Made by a program: the position numbers and the translations under genes. Below, piece by piece: positions 33,964-44,081 of a stretch of DNA of 64,000 bases (its first letter is position 1; each line of letters starts with the position of its first letter). Below the pieces are notes generated by a model. It saw only the letters and a list, made by a program, of their open reading frames with translations, ran no database searches and was not told the DNA's origin. This DNA is from Kroppenstedtia sanguinis (GTDB lineage: Bacteria; Bacillota; Bacilli; Thermoactinomycetales; DSM-45169): NCBI RefSeq assembly GCF_050433445.1, contig NZ_JBNPXF010000003.1, positions 1-64,000 of the forward strand, read 5' to 3'.

Positions 33964-34587
33964 ATGGGTATTCAAATCAACGGCAAGGGATTGTTGATCG
34001 TCTTGTCCGGTCCGTCGGGGGCCGGGAAAGGAACTATTTGTTCCGCCTTGAGACAGCAGGCACCGGAACTGGTATACTCGGTGTCCGCCACCACCCGTCC
34101 CCCCCGGGAGGGGGAAGTGGAGGGAATCAGTTATTTTTTTAAATCCCACGACGAATTCAGACGGATGATCCACCAGGGTGAAATGCTGGAATGGGCACGA
34201 TATGTAGACAATTACTATGGGACCCCACGTAAGTTTGTGGAGGAGCGCCTCGATGAAGGAAAGGATGTGTTGCTGGAGATCGAGGTGCAGGGTGCCAAGC
34301 AAGTAAAGGAATGTTTTCCGGAAGCGGTCTTTATTTTTCTGCTTCCGCCATCCATGGATGAACTCCGTGCCCGCATCAAAGGCCGCGGAACGGAGTCGGA
34401 ACAGGTGATGGTAGATCGGATGCAAGCGGCGCAGGAGGAACTGAACCAAATTCATTCCTATGATTATGTAGTGGTCAACGATGAAGTGGCCCGTGCCTGT
34501 CACCACATCCGTTCCATTCTGGTGGCCGAACACCATCGGCGGGACCGGATCTTCAAAGAACAACCTGATTGGTTGGAGGGAATCTGA
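33964..34587 (+). CDS. gmk: Guanylate kinase
   Basis: A 207-residue enzyme converting GMP to GDP. P-loop LSGPSGAGKGTI, GMP-binding SATTRPPREGE and the lid IKGRGTES are present. GAAAGGGAG lies before the ATG. One base separates its stop from rpoZ. Confidence 0.95.
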   Translation: MGIQINGKGLLIVLSGPSGAGKGTICSALRQQAPELVYSVSATTRPPREGEVEGISYFFKSHDEFRRMIHQGEMLEWARYVDNYYGTPRKFVEERLDEGKDVLLEIEVQGAKQVKECFPEAVFIFLLPPSMDELRARIKGRGTESEQVMVDRMQAAQEELNQIHSYDYVVVNDEVARACHHIRSILVAEHHRRDRIFKEQPDWLEGI

Positions 34588-34588
34588 T

Positions 34589-34798
34589 ATGCTCTATCCG
34601 TCCATTGATAAATTGATGTCCAAAGCGGACAGCAAATACACACTGGTCATCTTGGCGGCGAAAAGAGCCCGTCAACTCCTGGAGGGTGCCAGCCCCAAAC
34701 TGGAGCCCCGCTCTCATAAGAATGTGGGTGTAGCCTTGGAGGAGATTGCGGAAGATTACTTGGTATCATCGTCGGAAGCCGACGGGAAGAAAAAATAA
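34589..34798 (+). CDS. rpoZ: RNA polymerase omega subunit
   Basis: A 69-residue protein, MLYPSIDKLMSKADSKYTLVI, then AAKRARQL and a helical end with ALEEI. It assists beta-prime folding and polymerase assembly. It starts one base after gmk, using a GGAGGG site within that gene's end. A terminator-like stem follows its stop codon. Confidence 0.93.
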   Translation: MLYPSIDKLMSKADSKYTLVILAAKRARQLLEGASPKLEPRSHKNVGVALEEIAEDYLVSSSEADGKKK

Positions 34799-34824
34799 CA
34801 ACCTGTTCGGGTTGTTATTTTTTG
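34793..34824 (+). terminator. Terminator after rpoZ
   Basis: AAATAACAACC pairs perfectly with GGTTGTTATTT, followed by TTTG. It overlaps the rpoZ stop codon. coaBC starts 20 bases later, so read-through is probably needed for the rest of the block. Confidence 0.75.
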
Positions 34825-34843
34825 TCGGAGAGGAGGGAGAACT

Positions 34844-36043
34844 TTGATAGGAAAACGTATCGTGGTGGGTGTGACCGGCGGAATCGCCGTTTTCAAGGCG
34901 GCCGGACTGGTGAGTCAATTGGCTCAGCGGGGGGCAGATGTGCGGGTGATCCTGACTCGCTCCGCCTCCAAGTTTGTCACACCGCTTACTTTTCAGACTT
35001 TGTCCCGCAATCCGGTGGCGGTAGATACTTTTGAAGAGCAGGATCCCTCGGTGGTTTCTCACATCGACCTGGCTGACCACGCGGATCTGTTTGTGATTGT
35101 CCCTGCCACCGCCAACATCCTAGCCAAAATGGCCCATGGATTGGGGGACGATATGCTCAGCACCACCCTGCTCGCCACCCAGGCTCCCATTCTGATCGCC
35201 CCGGCGATGAATGTCCATATGTATCAAAACCCGGTGGTTCAGGAAAATATTCGTAAATTGAAGCAATTGGGCCATCACTTCGTGGAGCCAGCTTCCGGTC
35301 CATTGGCTTGCGGTTATGTGGGTCAAGGGCGGATGGAAGAACCGGAGCGGATTTTGGAAGTGATCGCAGAGATGCTGAGGGAGCCGACATCCCTTCTTCA
35401 GGGCAAGCGGGTCTTGGTTACAGCGGGGCCTACCCGGGAGCCTCTGGACCCTGTCCGTTATCTATCCAACCGTTCCTCAGGAAAGATGGGATATGCCATC
35501 GCTGAGGCCTGTGTCCGGGCGGGAGCGGAAACGGTGCTGGTCAGCGGCCCGACGGAATTGTCCTCGCCTTCTGGAGTGAGACGGGTCCAGGTGACGACTG
35601 CCGAAGAGATGTGGCGGGCAGTGATGGAGGAGATGACCGCCTGTGATGTGATCATCAAGGCGGCGGCGGTGGCCGATTATACCTCGGAGACTGTAGCTTC
35701 GCAGAAAATGAAAAAATCAGGAGAGCGGATGCAGTTGGAACTGAAGCGGACCCGGGATATTTTGGCAGAGGCAGGCCAGCGGAAAGAAGGTCGCTTTCTC
35801 GTCGGATTTGCGGCGGAGACAGAACAGGTGGCCCAACATGCGATGGACAAATTGCACCGAAAGAACTTGGACCTGGTGGTGGCCAATGATGTTTCGCTGC
35901 CGGGTGCCGGCTTTGACGGGGATACCAATAGGGTTACGGTGTTTGATGCCGATGGAGAGGTGGTCAGCCTTCCGCAGATGAGCAAAAGGGAAGTGGCGGA
36001 CCGGTTGGTGGCTCTGATCGGGGAACGATTGCATCATGGATGA
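34844..36043 (+). CDS. coaBC: Bifunctional phosphopantothenoylcysteine decarboxylase/synthase
   Basis: A 399-residue two-step coenzyme A enzyme. The N-terminal flavoprotein CoaC has GVTGGIAVFKAA, the PAMNVHMYQNP loop and CGYVGQGRMEEP. The C-terminal CoaB has VTAGPTREPLDPVR and KAAAVADYT. TTG start with GGAGGG. Overlaps priA by eight bases. Confidence 0.95.
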   Translation: MIGKRIVVGVTGGIAVFKAAGLVSQLAQRGADVRVILTRSASKFVTPLTFQTLSRNPVAVDTFEEQDPSVVSHIDLADHADLFVIVPATANILAKMAHGLGDDMLSTTLLATQAPILIAPAMNVHMYQNPVVQENIRKLKQLGHHFVEPASGPLACGYVGQGRMEEPERILEVIAEMLREPTSLLQGKRVLVTAGPTREPLDPVRYLSNRSSGKMGYAIAEACVRAGAETVLVSGPTELSSPSGVRRVQVTTAEEMWRAVMEEMTACDVIIKAAAVADYTSETVASQKMKKSGERMQLELKRTRDILAEAGQRKEGRFLVGFAAETEQVAQHAMDKLHRKNLDLVVANDVSLPGAGFDGDTNRVTVFDADGEVVSLPQMSKREVADRLVALIGERLHHG

Positions 36044-38492
36044 CCGACAGATTGCAGCGGTGATGGTGGATGTAGCGGCTGACGGTACGGACAAGCCCTT
36101 CGATTATCTCATTCCCTCTGAGTTGGAGACGGAAGTCGTGGTCGGTAGCCGGGTCAAGGTCCCCTTCGGACCTCGTAAACGGATCGGCTATGTGATTGAT
36201 TTTCCCGAAGGTGCGCAAACTCATCGTCTCCGGTCGATTTTGGAGGTGATGGATCTGACTCCGCCTCTCACCCCGGAATTGGTCCAGTTGGCCCGGTGGA
36301 TGGCCCAGGTGTATCTGTGTCCGTTGATCACCGTCCTGCAGGCGATGGTTCCCGCCGTGCTGAAAGGAAATTACCAGCGGTTCCTGCGCCTGGGCTCCAC
36401 TTTTTCAGGGGAGGCGTTGCTCCCAGAGGCAGAAGCTCACCTGATCCGCCGGTTGCGGGAGCGAGAAGAGCTACCCCTGGAGGAAGCCATCGGCATGGAA
36501 GGGGTGACTCCCTTGTTGATTCGCCGATTGGTGAATGATGGGTGGCTGGAAGTGGAGGAGCGGGTGGGAGATCGGATTACCCGCAAGAAGAGAACTTGGG
36601 TGATGCCGGCCCAACCTGCTGACATGTTGCGTAAGCAAGCGGAGTCACTTCCCCCGCAAGCCGTACGGCAACGGGAGCTATTGCATCATTTTGCGGCTCA
36701 TCCCGAAGAGACTCCCATGCAGGTGCTACTCGCTGATCTGAAGGCTCCCCGATCCGCGGTGGACCGATTGGTGGAAAAGGGACTGTTGCGGCGGGAGGAG
36801 AAGGAGGAACTCCGCAATCCCTTCGGGGATCGTTCCTTTGAACGGACTCAACCCCTTCCCCTGACACCGGAGCAAGATCAGGCTTTTCGAGCCATCCTTC
36901 GTCCTCTTCAGGCCGAAGAGCATCGTACGCTTCTCCTTCAAGGGGTGACTGGAAGCGGTAAAACGGAGATCTATCTGCAGGCGATCAGGGAAACTTTGAA
37001 CAGCGGACGGCAGGCGATCGTCCTGGTGCCTGAAATCTCCCTCACTCCCCAGATGGTGAGACGCTTCAAGGGGCGGTTCGGCGATGAAGTGGCCGTCCTA
37101 CACAGCGGACTCTCCAAGGGGGAGCGCTTTGATGAATGGCGGAAGATCCGCTCCGGGGATGTGAAGGTGGCGATCGGGGCTCGTTCAGCGATCTTCGCCC
37201 CTTTCCCACGTCTAGGGCTGGTGGTGCTCGACGAGGAGCATGAGAGCTCTTACAAACAGGAAGAACAGCCCCGTTACCATGCTCGGGAAGTGGCCCGGTG
37301 GCGTTGTCAGGAGCACGGGGCCGTACTGGTGATGGGCACGGCCACTCCTTCTGTGGAAAGCTATTTTGGAGCGCGAACCGGACGGTTTGAGTGGGTCACT
37401 CTGAAGGAGCGGGTTCACGGCCGTTCCTTTCCCCAGGTAGAAGTGGTAGATATGCGAGAGGAATTGAAGGAAGGCAACCGCTCGATCTTCAGCCGCCCGC
37501 TGCGAGAATCCCTGGAGACTTGCGTGGATCGAGGGGAGCAGGCGGTTTTGTTTCTCAACCGGCGGGGTTTTTCCACTTTCGTACTGTGCCGGGAGTGCGG
37601 GGAGACGGTGCAATGCCCCCATTGCGACATTTCCCTCACTTATCATCGGACCAATCAAACTCTGCGTTGCCACTATTGCGGATATACCAGCGGAGTTCCA
37701 CAGGAGTGTCCTTCCTGCAACAGTTCCCACATCCGCTATTTTGGAACCGGTACCCAGCGGGTGGAAGAAGAGTTGGCCCGGTGGATGCCAGGGCTTCGGG
37801 TGATTCGAATGGATGTAGACACCACCAGCCGGAAAGGATCCCACGAACGCCTGCTGTCCGCTTTTGGTGCGGGGGAAGCCGATGTACTGCTCGGTACACA
37901 GATGATTGCCAAAGGTTTGGACTTCCCTCAAGTGACACTGGTCGGGGTGATCGCTGCCGACACGATGCTTCACCTTCCGGATTTTCGGGCAGCGGAACGC
38001 ACTTTTCAGTTGTTGACCCAGGTGGGGGGCCGGGCCGGCCGGCACGAAAAGCCGGGCCGGGTAGTGGTTCAGACCTACTCCCCAGAACATTACAGCATTC
38101 AGTTGGCGGCGGGACATGAAGGGGAGACTTTCTACCGACAAGAGTGTCTGAACCGAAAGCGACACCGTTATCCTCCCTTTTGTCGCCTGTTCACTCTGCT
38201 GTTCAGTCATCGGGATCGAGGGGCATTGATGACGGTGGCTCACCGGTCGGCACAATTCCTCATGTCTCGGTTGCCGGAGGGAGGGGAGGTATTGGGACCG
38301 GTGCCGGCTCCGATCCCTCGGATCAAGGATCGGTACCGGATCCAAATCATGATCAAATATGAAGATCATACAGATGAACCAACCGATCTCGTCGAAGCCA
38401 TGCGTCAATTGAAGGCCGGGTGGAAAGACCCGGAGTTGCGCATCGGTATCGATCGGGAAGGGGTCAGCCTTCCCTTGGACGGGTACCGGTAA
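36036..38492 (+). CDS. priA: Primosomal protein N' (replication restart helicase)
   Basis: An 818-residue superfamily-2 helicase that reloads the replisome. N-terminal 3'-DNA-binding domain, Walker A GVTGSGKTE (about residue 302), DEEH box LDEEHESSYKQEEQPRYHAR (about 397), and eight zinc-binding cysteines in CRECG..CPHCD..CHYCG..CPSC (about 515-560). Starts within the end of coaBC. Confidence 0.95.
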   Translation: MDDRQIAAVMVDVAADGTDKPFDYLIPSELETEVVVGSRVKVPFGPRKRIGYVIDFPEGAQTHRLRSILEVMDLTPPLTPELVQLARWMAQVYLCPLITVLQAMVPAVLKGNYQRFLRLGSTFSGEALLPEAEAHLIRRLREREELPLEEAIGMEGVTPLLIRRLVNDGWLEVEERVGDRITRKKRTWVMPAQPADMLRKQAESLPPQAVRQRELLHHFAAHPEETPMQVLLADLKAPRSAVDRLVEKGLLRREEKEELRNPFGDRSFERTQPLPLTPEQDQAFRAILRPLQAEEHRTLLLQGVTGSGKTEIYLQAIRETLNSGRQAIVLVPEISLTPQMVRRFKGRFGDEVAVLHSGLSKGERFDEWRKIRSGDVKVAIGARSAIFAPFPRLGLVVLDEEHESSYKQEEQPRYHAREVARWRCQEHGAVLVMGTATPSVESYFGARTGRFEWVTLKERVHGRSFPQVEVVDMREELKEGNRSIFSRPLRESLETCVDRGEQAVLFLNRRGFSTFVLCRECGETVQCPHCDISLTYHRTNQTLRCHYCGYTSGVPQECPSCNSSHIRYFGTGTQRVEEELARWMPGLRVIRMDVDTTSRKGSHERLLSAFGAGEADVLLGTQMIAKGLDFPQVTLVGVIAADTMLHLPDFRAAERTFQLLTQVGGRAGRHEKPGRVVVQTYSPEHYSIQLAAGHEGETFYRQECLNRKRHRYPPFCRLFTLLFSHRDRGALMTVAHRSAQFLMSRLPEGGEVLGPVPAPIPRIKDRYRIQIMIKYEDHTDEPTDLVEAMRQLKAGWKDPELRIGIDREGVSLPLDGYR

Positions 38493-38513
38493 GAATCAAG
38501 GAGGTTGGAGCCT

Positions 38514-38984
38514 ATGGCCATTCGTAAAATTGTGTTGGTGCCGGATCCCATATTGAAGGAGAAAGCCAGAAGGGTCACGAAATTTAACGAACGTCTGCAC
38601 AAATTGTTGGATGATATGGCGGATACGATGGTTGATGCTCCCGGTGTGGGTTTGGCTGCTCCTCAGGTGGGCATTTCCAAACGGGTGATCGTCGCCGATG
38701 ATGGTAACGGTTTGATTGAGGCGGTCAATCCTGAGATTTTTGACAAAGAAGGAGAACAACTGGATCCCCCGGAAGGTTGCCTCAGTATCCCAGGCCTGTT
38801 GGGAGAGGTGCGGCGGGCGGAAAAGGTGAGACTGAAAGCCCAGGACCGGCAAGGACAGTTTTTTGAACTGGAAGCTGAAGGGTATCTGGCGCGGATTTTA
38901 CAACATGAGGTAGACCACTTGAACGGGATCCTTTTCACTGATATTGCAGATCGGGTGTTTGAGCCGAAACAGGAGGAAGATTGA
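38514..38984 (+). CDS. def: Peptide deformylase
   Basis: A 156-residue metal enzyme removing N-formyl groups. All three motifs are present: GVGLAAPQVG, EGCLSIP and QHEVDHLNG. The ATG at 38514 has AGGAGG nine bases upstream. fmt follows at once. Confidence 0.95.
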   Translation: MAIRKIVLVPDPILKEKARRVTKFNERLHKLLDDMADTMVDAPGVGLAAPQVGISKRVIVADDGNGLIEAVNPEIFDKEGEQLDPPEGCLSIPGLLGEVRRAEKVRLKAQDRQGQFFELEAEGYLARILQHEVDHLNGILFTDIADRVFEPKQEED

Positions 38985-38987
38985 TTC

Positions 38988-39932
38988 ATGACGAGTGACA
39001 TACGGATTGTGTTTATGGGTACACCGGATTTTTCCGTCCCCTCTTTGCAAACCTTGGTTGCAGAGGGGGCCCGGGTGGTAGGGGTCGTTACCCAACCGGA
39101 CCGCCCCCAAGGGAGAAAACGAGAGCTTACTCCGCCCCCGGTGAAGGTGGCGGCGAGCGAACTGGGCCTGCCGGTGTTTCAACCGGAGCGCTTGCGGAAT
39201 CCGGAAAATGTTCGCCAATTGTTAGCGTGGGAGCCGGACTTGATCGTAACGGCGGCCTATGGTCAGATTCTGCCTCGGGAGATCCTGGAGGCTCCTGGTT
39301 ACGGTTGTATCAATGTGCACGCCTCCCTGTTGCCCAAGTACCGGGGGGGAGCACCGATCCATCACGCTCTGATTCAGGGGGAGAAGGAAACCGGGGTGAC
39401 GATCATGTATATGGTGGAAGCCCTTGATGCTGGTGACATGTTGACCCGGCGTTCTATCCCCATCCAAGCAGAGGATGACGTGGGCACCCTCCATGACAAA
39501 CTGGCTCAGGTGGGGGCAGAGCTGTTGGCAGAAACGGTTCCGGCCTTGGTGGAGGGAAAAGTGAAACCGGTATCCCAGGATGACAGTCAGGCCACGTATG
39601 CCCCTAATATTCGGCGTGAGGATGAGCGAATCGATTGGAGTCGCAGTGCTTTGCAACTGGTGAATCAGATCCGGGGCTTGCGACCCTGGCCCGTAGCTTT
39701 CACTCTCTGGAAGGGAGAACCGCTGAAGATCTGGCGAGCGGAGCCGGCTTCCGTAAGGGAAACTGCAGCTCCAGGAACGGTGTTGTCCCAGACGCAAGAG
39801 GGTGTGTTGGTTGCTACGGGAGAGGGCGGAGCGCTTCGCATTCTGGAACTTCAGCCAGCGGGCAAACGCCGCATGACGGCAGCGGAATTTTCCCGAGGTC
39901 GTCAGATGGAGCCGGGGGAAATTTTAGGGTGA
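38988..39932 (+). CDS. fmt: Methionyl-tRNA formyltransferase
   Basis: A 314-residue enzyme formylating initiator tRNA. N-terminal domain with MGTPDFSVPSL and the catalytic region NVHASLLPKYRGGAPIHHAL, C-terminal OB fold with tRNA contacts. GGAGGA before the ATG. Its stop overlaps the rsmB start (TGATG). Confidence 0.95.
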   Translation: MTSDIRIVFMGTPDFSVPSLQTLVAEGARVVGVVTQPDRPQGRKRELTPPPVKVAASELGLPVFQPERLRNPENVRQLLAWEPDLIVTAAYGQILPREILEAPGYGCINVHASLLPKYRGGAPIHHALIQGEKETGVTIMYMVEALDAGDMLTRRSIPIQAEDDVGTLHDKLAQVGAELLAETVPALVEGKVKPVSQDDSQATYAPNIRREDERIDWSRSALQLVNQIRGLRPWPVAFTLWKGEPLKIWRAEPASVRETAAPGTVLSQTQEGVLVATGEGGALRILELQPAGKRRMTAAEFSRGRQMEPGEILG

Positions 39933-41293
39933 TGAAGAGATCAGATGCTGCTAGAGACGTGGCCTTAGATGTCCTGATCGCCGTGGAGGAGAAGGGAGCC
40001 TACAGTAATCTGCTTTTGAATGAGCGGTTGAATCGAAGCACGCTTTCTCCACGGGACCGGGGGCTAGCCACGGAACTGGTGTATGGGACGTTACAGCGGA
40101 AAAATACTTTGGATGGGATATTAAATCAGTTGGTGAGAAAAGGGGTGGACTCCCTGGACCCCTGGGTGCGTCACCTGCTCCGGCTGGGTATCTATCAACT
40201 CCGGTTTTTAGACAGGGTTCCGCCCCGAGCTGCTGTCCATGAGACCGTGGAGATTGCTAAAGCACGGGGCCATCGGGGAATTCCGGGCTTGGTGAATGGG
40301 GTGTTGCGTTCCTATCTGCGACGCCAAGGGGAATGGGAGTTGCCTGATTCACCGGAAAACGTGACCGATCTGGCTTGGGTTACTTCTCATCCGGAGTGGT
40401 TGGTGCGCCGATTGGTGGAGGTCTACGGACTGAAGACCGCCGAAAGCGTGCTGAAAGCCAATAATTGCCCGCCGAGGCTGTCTGTCCGAGTAAACCCCCT
40501 GCAGGGAGATCGTGAGAAGGTGGCCCGCCTATTACAGGAAGAGGACCCCCGATTACAAATCGAAGTTTCCCCACTCTCGAAACAGGGGCTGACTCTGACA
40601 GGAGGCAATCCTGCCTCTGGCCGTCTGTTTCGGGAGGGGTGGTTTACCGTCCAGGATGAAAGCTCGATGCTGGTGGGCGAGCTCCTCGCACCCCAACCTG
40701 GGGAGCGGGTGCTCGATGGGTGTGCCGCCCCAGGTGGGAAGACAGGACATCTGGCTGAACGAATGGAAAACCGAGGCACTCTGCTGGCTTGCGATGTCCA
40801 CCCTCACAAGGTGAAATTGATCAAAAACCAGGTGCACCGATTGGGTTTGTCCATAGTAGAAGTACGACAGGCGGATTTGCGGGAGTTACCGGAGATAGAG
40901 GAAGTTCAGTTTGATCGGGTGTTACTGGATGCTCCCTGTTCCGGTTGGGGAGTGATTCGCCGGAAACCGGATATCAAATGGTCCAAGAACCTGCAGGAGG
41001 TGGACAGCCTCCGTCAGCTCCAGGCCCAGTTGCTGGAAGCTGCGGCCCAGTTGGTGGCTCCTGGTGGAACCTTAGTTTACAGTACTTGTACCCTGGAACC
41101 GCAAGAGAACTGGGAACAGGTGACCGCTTTTCTCAGGAAACATCCCCATTTCCAAGGGGACTCCACCTTGGTGGACATGCTGCCCGCCCCCGTGCGGGAA
41201 AAAGCGCTGATCGGGGACGGATGGGTGCAGATCCTGCCCCATCATTTTGGGAGTGACGGATTTTTTATCGCACGGATGATCAAGGAGAAATAA
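39932..41293 (+). CDS. rsmB: 16S rRNA (cytosine-967-C5)-methyltransferase
   Basis: A 453-residue protein. The N-terminal NusB-like domain (residues 1-150) is followed by a Rossmann methyltransferase domain with CAAPGGKTGHLAE, LDAPCSGWG and the catalytic cysteine motif YSTCTLEPQEN. ATG coupled to fmt. In Bacillus rlmN follows directly; here about 8.4 kb of other genes intervene. Confidence 0.94.
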   Translation: MKRSDAARDVALDVLIAVEEKGAYSNLLLNERLNRSTLSPRDRGLATELVYGTLQRKNTLDGILNQLVRKGVDSLDPWVRHLLRLGIYQLRFLDRVPPRAAVHETVEIAKARGHRGIPGLVNGVLRSYLRRQGEWELPDSPENVTDLAWVTSHPEWLVRRLVEVYGLKTAESVLKANNCPPRLSVRVNPLQGDREKVARLLQEEDPRLQIEVSPLSKQGLTLTGGNPASGRLFREGWFTVQDESSMLVGELLAPQPGERVLDGCAAPGGKTGHLAERMENRGTLLACDVHPHKVKLIKNQVHRLGLSIVEVRQADLRELPEIEEVQFDRVLLDAPCSGWGVIRRKPDIKWSKNLQEVDSLRQLQAQLLEAAAQLVAPGGTLVYSTCTLEPQENWEQVTAFLRKHPHFQGDSTLVDMLPAPVREKALIGDGWVQILPHHFGSDGFFIARMIKEK

Positions 41294-41313
41294 AAGAGAT
41301 CAGGGTTGCCGAT

Positions 41314-41515
41314 GAACCGGAAGACGGGTGGTGGCAGGGAGTGTGCCGTCCCGGTACGACCGGGAGCGTAGCGAAACCTAGTGAGACTTGGGCGTGTCTG
41401 GTAATTCAAGTTTCCGAAGGAATGTGAGACACGTTGTGAGAACAAGAGAGGGAGGGTGGGGTTTCACATGGAGTGACTTTGGCTCGTAAGAACTTTGGCA
41501 CGAAATGTGAAACCC
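41314..41515. repeat. Dispersed repeat segments and a long inverted repeat
   Basis: The 299-base gap after rsmB carries two segments shared with 2505-2574 in swapped order (41314-41342 and 41447-41472). A GGGTTTCACAT arm (41459-41469) pairs with 41505-41515, and a small CCCGGT/ACCGGG hairpin lies at about 41353. No gene seen. It resembles an old insertion point at the border of the interrupted housekeeping operon. Confidence 0.45.
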
Positions 41516-41592
41516 AAGCCCGACCGCCTTCAAAGGCAGTAAATCACAACACTTCTAAAACAGGAAAAGATACGGGATAAAAAGGGAGAAGC

Positions 41593-42390
41593 GTGGAACG
41601 GGTCAACCGGAATATATACAAAGCGGTGATTCCTTCCATGGATATGGACTTTGTTTTGAAAATTATCATTGACAAGCCTTGGTTGGCCTATACTTTGCTC
41701 GGGTTTGCTACTCTTCTGGGAGGGATCATTCTATGGAGAGCCAAAAACGGAGACTCGGTTTCTGTTTTTGGCTTGAACCTGCAATCCAACTCCCGATTGA
41801 TGGAATTGGAGAAAAAGGTTCGCTCCCTCGATGAAGATAGCAAACAGAAAACCTATGTCATCCAATCGATCAGCACCCTAGCGAGGGAAATCTCTCTGAT
41901 CCTGTCCCAGCCGAACCAGGATTTCGGGGAGCACCGAAAGTATGTATACAACTATTTATTGTCCTCCCTTATGGCCGCGATGTCGGTGAATAAGGGGAAC
42001 AATCCCAAGGTCTGCATTTTCACCGATGCGGGGGACGGCACCTTGAAAGTGCATGAAGCGGCGGCTCACAGTCCAGACGGGATGCGAAAATTGCGGCTAT
42101 CCATCGCCGATTCCGCCGCCGGTTACACCTTCCAGACCGGGGAGCCCTTCTTTTCCGGGGAAATCCATACGCCGGGCAGCCGCTTTAAGATTCATCCCAA
42201 GGCGCAAAACACCTACCACTCTTTGATCTGTGTCCCGATCTCGATCGGGGATAAAGTTCTGGGCGTCCTCAGTGTGACCGGGGATGAAGAGCGTTCCTAC
42301 ACGGAAGATGAGAAAATGTTTCTGCTCGCCTTTGCCAATGTATTGTCCCCTCTGTTGCATCTGGAACTGTCCCGAAAAACGAAAGAGTGA
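41593..42390 (+). CDS. Membrane-anchored GAF-domain protein
   Basis: A 265-residue protein: one membrane helix near the start (PWLAYTLLGFATLLGGIILW), a short coiled coil (MELEKKVRSLDEDSKQK), then a GAF domain (about residues 95-255, with YHSLICVPISIGDKVLGVLSV). No output domain. GAF domains bind small ligands or dimerise; the ligand is not evident. GTG start with AAGGGAG; an ATG at 41638 could also serve. It has its own terminator before the ger operon. Confidence 0.75.
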   Translation: MERVNRNIYKAVIPSMDMDFVLKIIIDKPWLAYTLLGFATLLGGIILWRAKNGDSVSVFGLNLQSNSRLMELEKKVRSLDEDSKQKTYVIQSISTLAREISLILSQPNQDFGEHRKYVYNYLLSSLMAAMSVNKGNNPKVCIFTDAGDGTLKVHEAAAHSPDGMRKLRLSIADSAAGYTFQTGEPFFSGEIHTPGSRFKIHPKAQNTYHSLICVPISIGDKVLGVLSVTGDEERSYTEDEKMFLLAFANVLSPLLHLELSRKTKE

Positions 42391-42399
42391 TGCCAACCG

Positions 42400-42430
42400 A
42401 GACCCGGGGTGACCCCGTCGGGTCTTTTTT
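42400..42430 (+). terminator. Terminator of the GAF gene
   Basis: GACCCGGGG / CCCCGTCGGGTC followed by six T residues. Confidence 0.85.
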
Positions 42431-42497
42431 GTTTGGGCATATGGATTTCTATGGAATAAAAGGTATAATTTTCGGATGTCGGGGGAGTTTAACGGTT

Positions 42498-44081
42498 GTG
42501 GTGATGCACATGCGAAAAGGTTGGCAACGCCGGAAAAGCCTGAAAAAACAACAACAACTGGAGGAGCGGTCCCAAGAGAAGCTGAATCAGAAATTAGATG
42601 AGGCTCCTATTTTCCCTGATGTGAAGAAAAACGCGGAATTTATCAAGAATCTCCTAGGGGACAGTACCGATCTGATCACGCGATGGTTCACCATCCAATA
42701 CACCCCGGATCGACGGGCGGTGGTGATGTGCATCGATGGGCTGGTGGATAAAAAAACGATAGATCAATCGGTTCTCCGCCCGTTGATGATCAAAGGGGAA
42801 GAGATCCGGACCAAGGAAGATCTGTGGAAGATTGCCTATGAGAGTCTGGTTCAGTCGGAGGAAGTCAAAAAAGTCTCCCAGCTCAAGGAGATGGTCGGCT
42901 CCCTGCTGTCCGGGGATGCCATCCTGTTTGTGGACGGTTACAGCGAAGGGCTGGTGATCGGTGTCAAAGGATGGCCGCAACGGGGGGTGGAAGAGCCCCG
43001 GGCGGAATCCGTGGTCCGGGGATCCCGGGAAGGCATGACCGAAACCCTGCGTGTCAATACCGCCATGATTCGCCGGCGTCTCCGGGATCCGGATCTTCGG
43101 TTGAAAGATTACAAGATCGGAAAGCGGACCAAAACCGGCGTCGCCTTGTTGTATATCGAAGGAATCGCCGATGATGCGGTGGTCAGGGAAGTGGAGCGGC
43201 GACTGTTGGAGATCGATATCGACTCGGTGCTGGAGAGCGGGTATATCGAAGAGATGATCGAGGATTTCACATGGTCGCCCTTTCCCCAGATTCAAAACAC
43301 GGAGCGTCCCGACTCCGTGGTGGGCCATCTCCTGGAGGGGAAAGTGTGCATCCTGACCGACGGCACTCCCCACGCTCTGATCGCACCGGCGGTGTTCACC
43401 CAGTTCTACATCAGCCCGGAGGATTATTTTGATCGTTTTATGATCGCCACCTTTCTTCGTCTGTTGCGGGCGGCTGCTTTTTTGATCGCTCTGTTATTGC
43501 CCACACTCTATATCTCTTTCGTCTCCTTCCATCCGGAGATGATCCCGCCCCGCTTGGCTATCGCGCTGGCGGCGGGGAGATCCACGGTTCCTTTTCCCTC
43601 GATTGTGGAGGCGATGACGATGGAGTTGAGCGTGGAGATATTGCGGGAAGCCAGTATCCGCCTTCCCGGCCCCATCGGTCCCACCATCGGGATCGTCGGC
43701 GCGCTGGTGATCGGGGACGCCGCGGTGACAGCGGGGGTTGTGTCGCCACTGATGGTGATCGTGGTCGGGTTGACCACCATCAGCTCCTATGCCAACCCCA
43801 GTTACAATGCGGCGATCTCGTTGCGATTGCTGCGCTTTCCCCTAATGATCCTGGGTGCCCTTTTCGGTTTGTACGGAGTGGTGGTCGGGCTGTTACTAAT
43901 GTTGGCCCATCTGGTGAAGCTTCGCTCCTTCGGCGTCCCCTATATGGCTCCCATTGCGCCTTTGCGCTGGAAGGACTTGAAAGACACCCTGATTCGGGTT
44001 CCCTGGCGGTGGATGGACAGACGTCCCACATTTTTTCGTCCGGAGGATCACCAACGGGAAGAGGGAGGAAATTCGCCATGA
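42498..44081 (+). CDS. Germinant receptor A subunit (GerA/GerKA family)
   Basis: About 527 residues. Polar N-terminal domain (LLGDSTDLITRWF, then ILFVDGYSEGLVIG) and a C-terminal membrane domain with about five helices and the family block LPGPIGPTIGIVGALVIGDA. It is one part of the spore inner-membrane receptor that senses nutrients. The start is uncertain among GTG 42498, GTG 42501 and ATG 42504; GGGGGAG lies ten bases before the first. A TATAAT box stands at 42464. First gene of gerABC, overlapping the next by four bases. Confidence 0.9.
   Translation: MVMHMRKGWQRRKSLKKQQQLEERSQEKLNQKLDEAPIFPDVKKNAEFIKNLLGDSTDLITRWFTIQYTPDRRAVVMCIDGLVDKKTIDQSVLRPLMIKGEEIRTKEDLWKIAYESLVQSEEVKKVSQLKEMVGSLLSGDAILFVDGYSEGLVIGVKGWPQRGVEEPRAESVVRGSREGMTETLRVNTAMIRRRLRDPDLRLKDYKIGKRTKTGVALLYIEGIADDAVVREVERRLLEIDIDSVLESGYIEEMIEDFTWSPFPQIQNTERPDSVVGHLLEGKVCILTDGTPHALIAPAVFTQFYISPEDYFDRFMIATFLRLLRAAAFLIALLLPTLYISFVSFHPEMIPPRLAIALAAGRSTVPFPSIVEAMTMELSVEILREASIRLPGPIGPTIGIVGALVIGDAAVTAGVVSPLMVIVVGLTTISSYANPSYNAAISLRLLRFPLMILGALFGLYGVVVGLLLMLAHLVKLRSFGVPYMAPIAPLRWKDLKDTLIRVPWRWMDRRPTFFRPEDHQREEGGNSP

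Noticed and set aside
37212..38408. 398-codon minus-strand frame within priA
   Set aside because: Antisense to conserved PriA helicase and zinc motifs; length reflects GC-rich codon bias.
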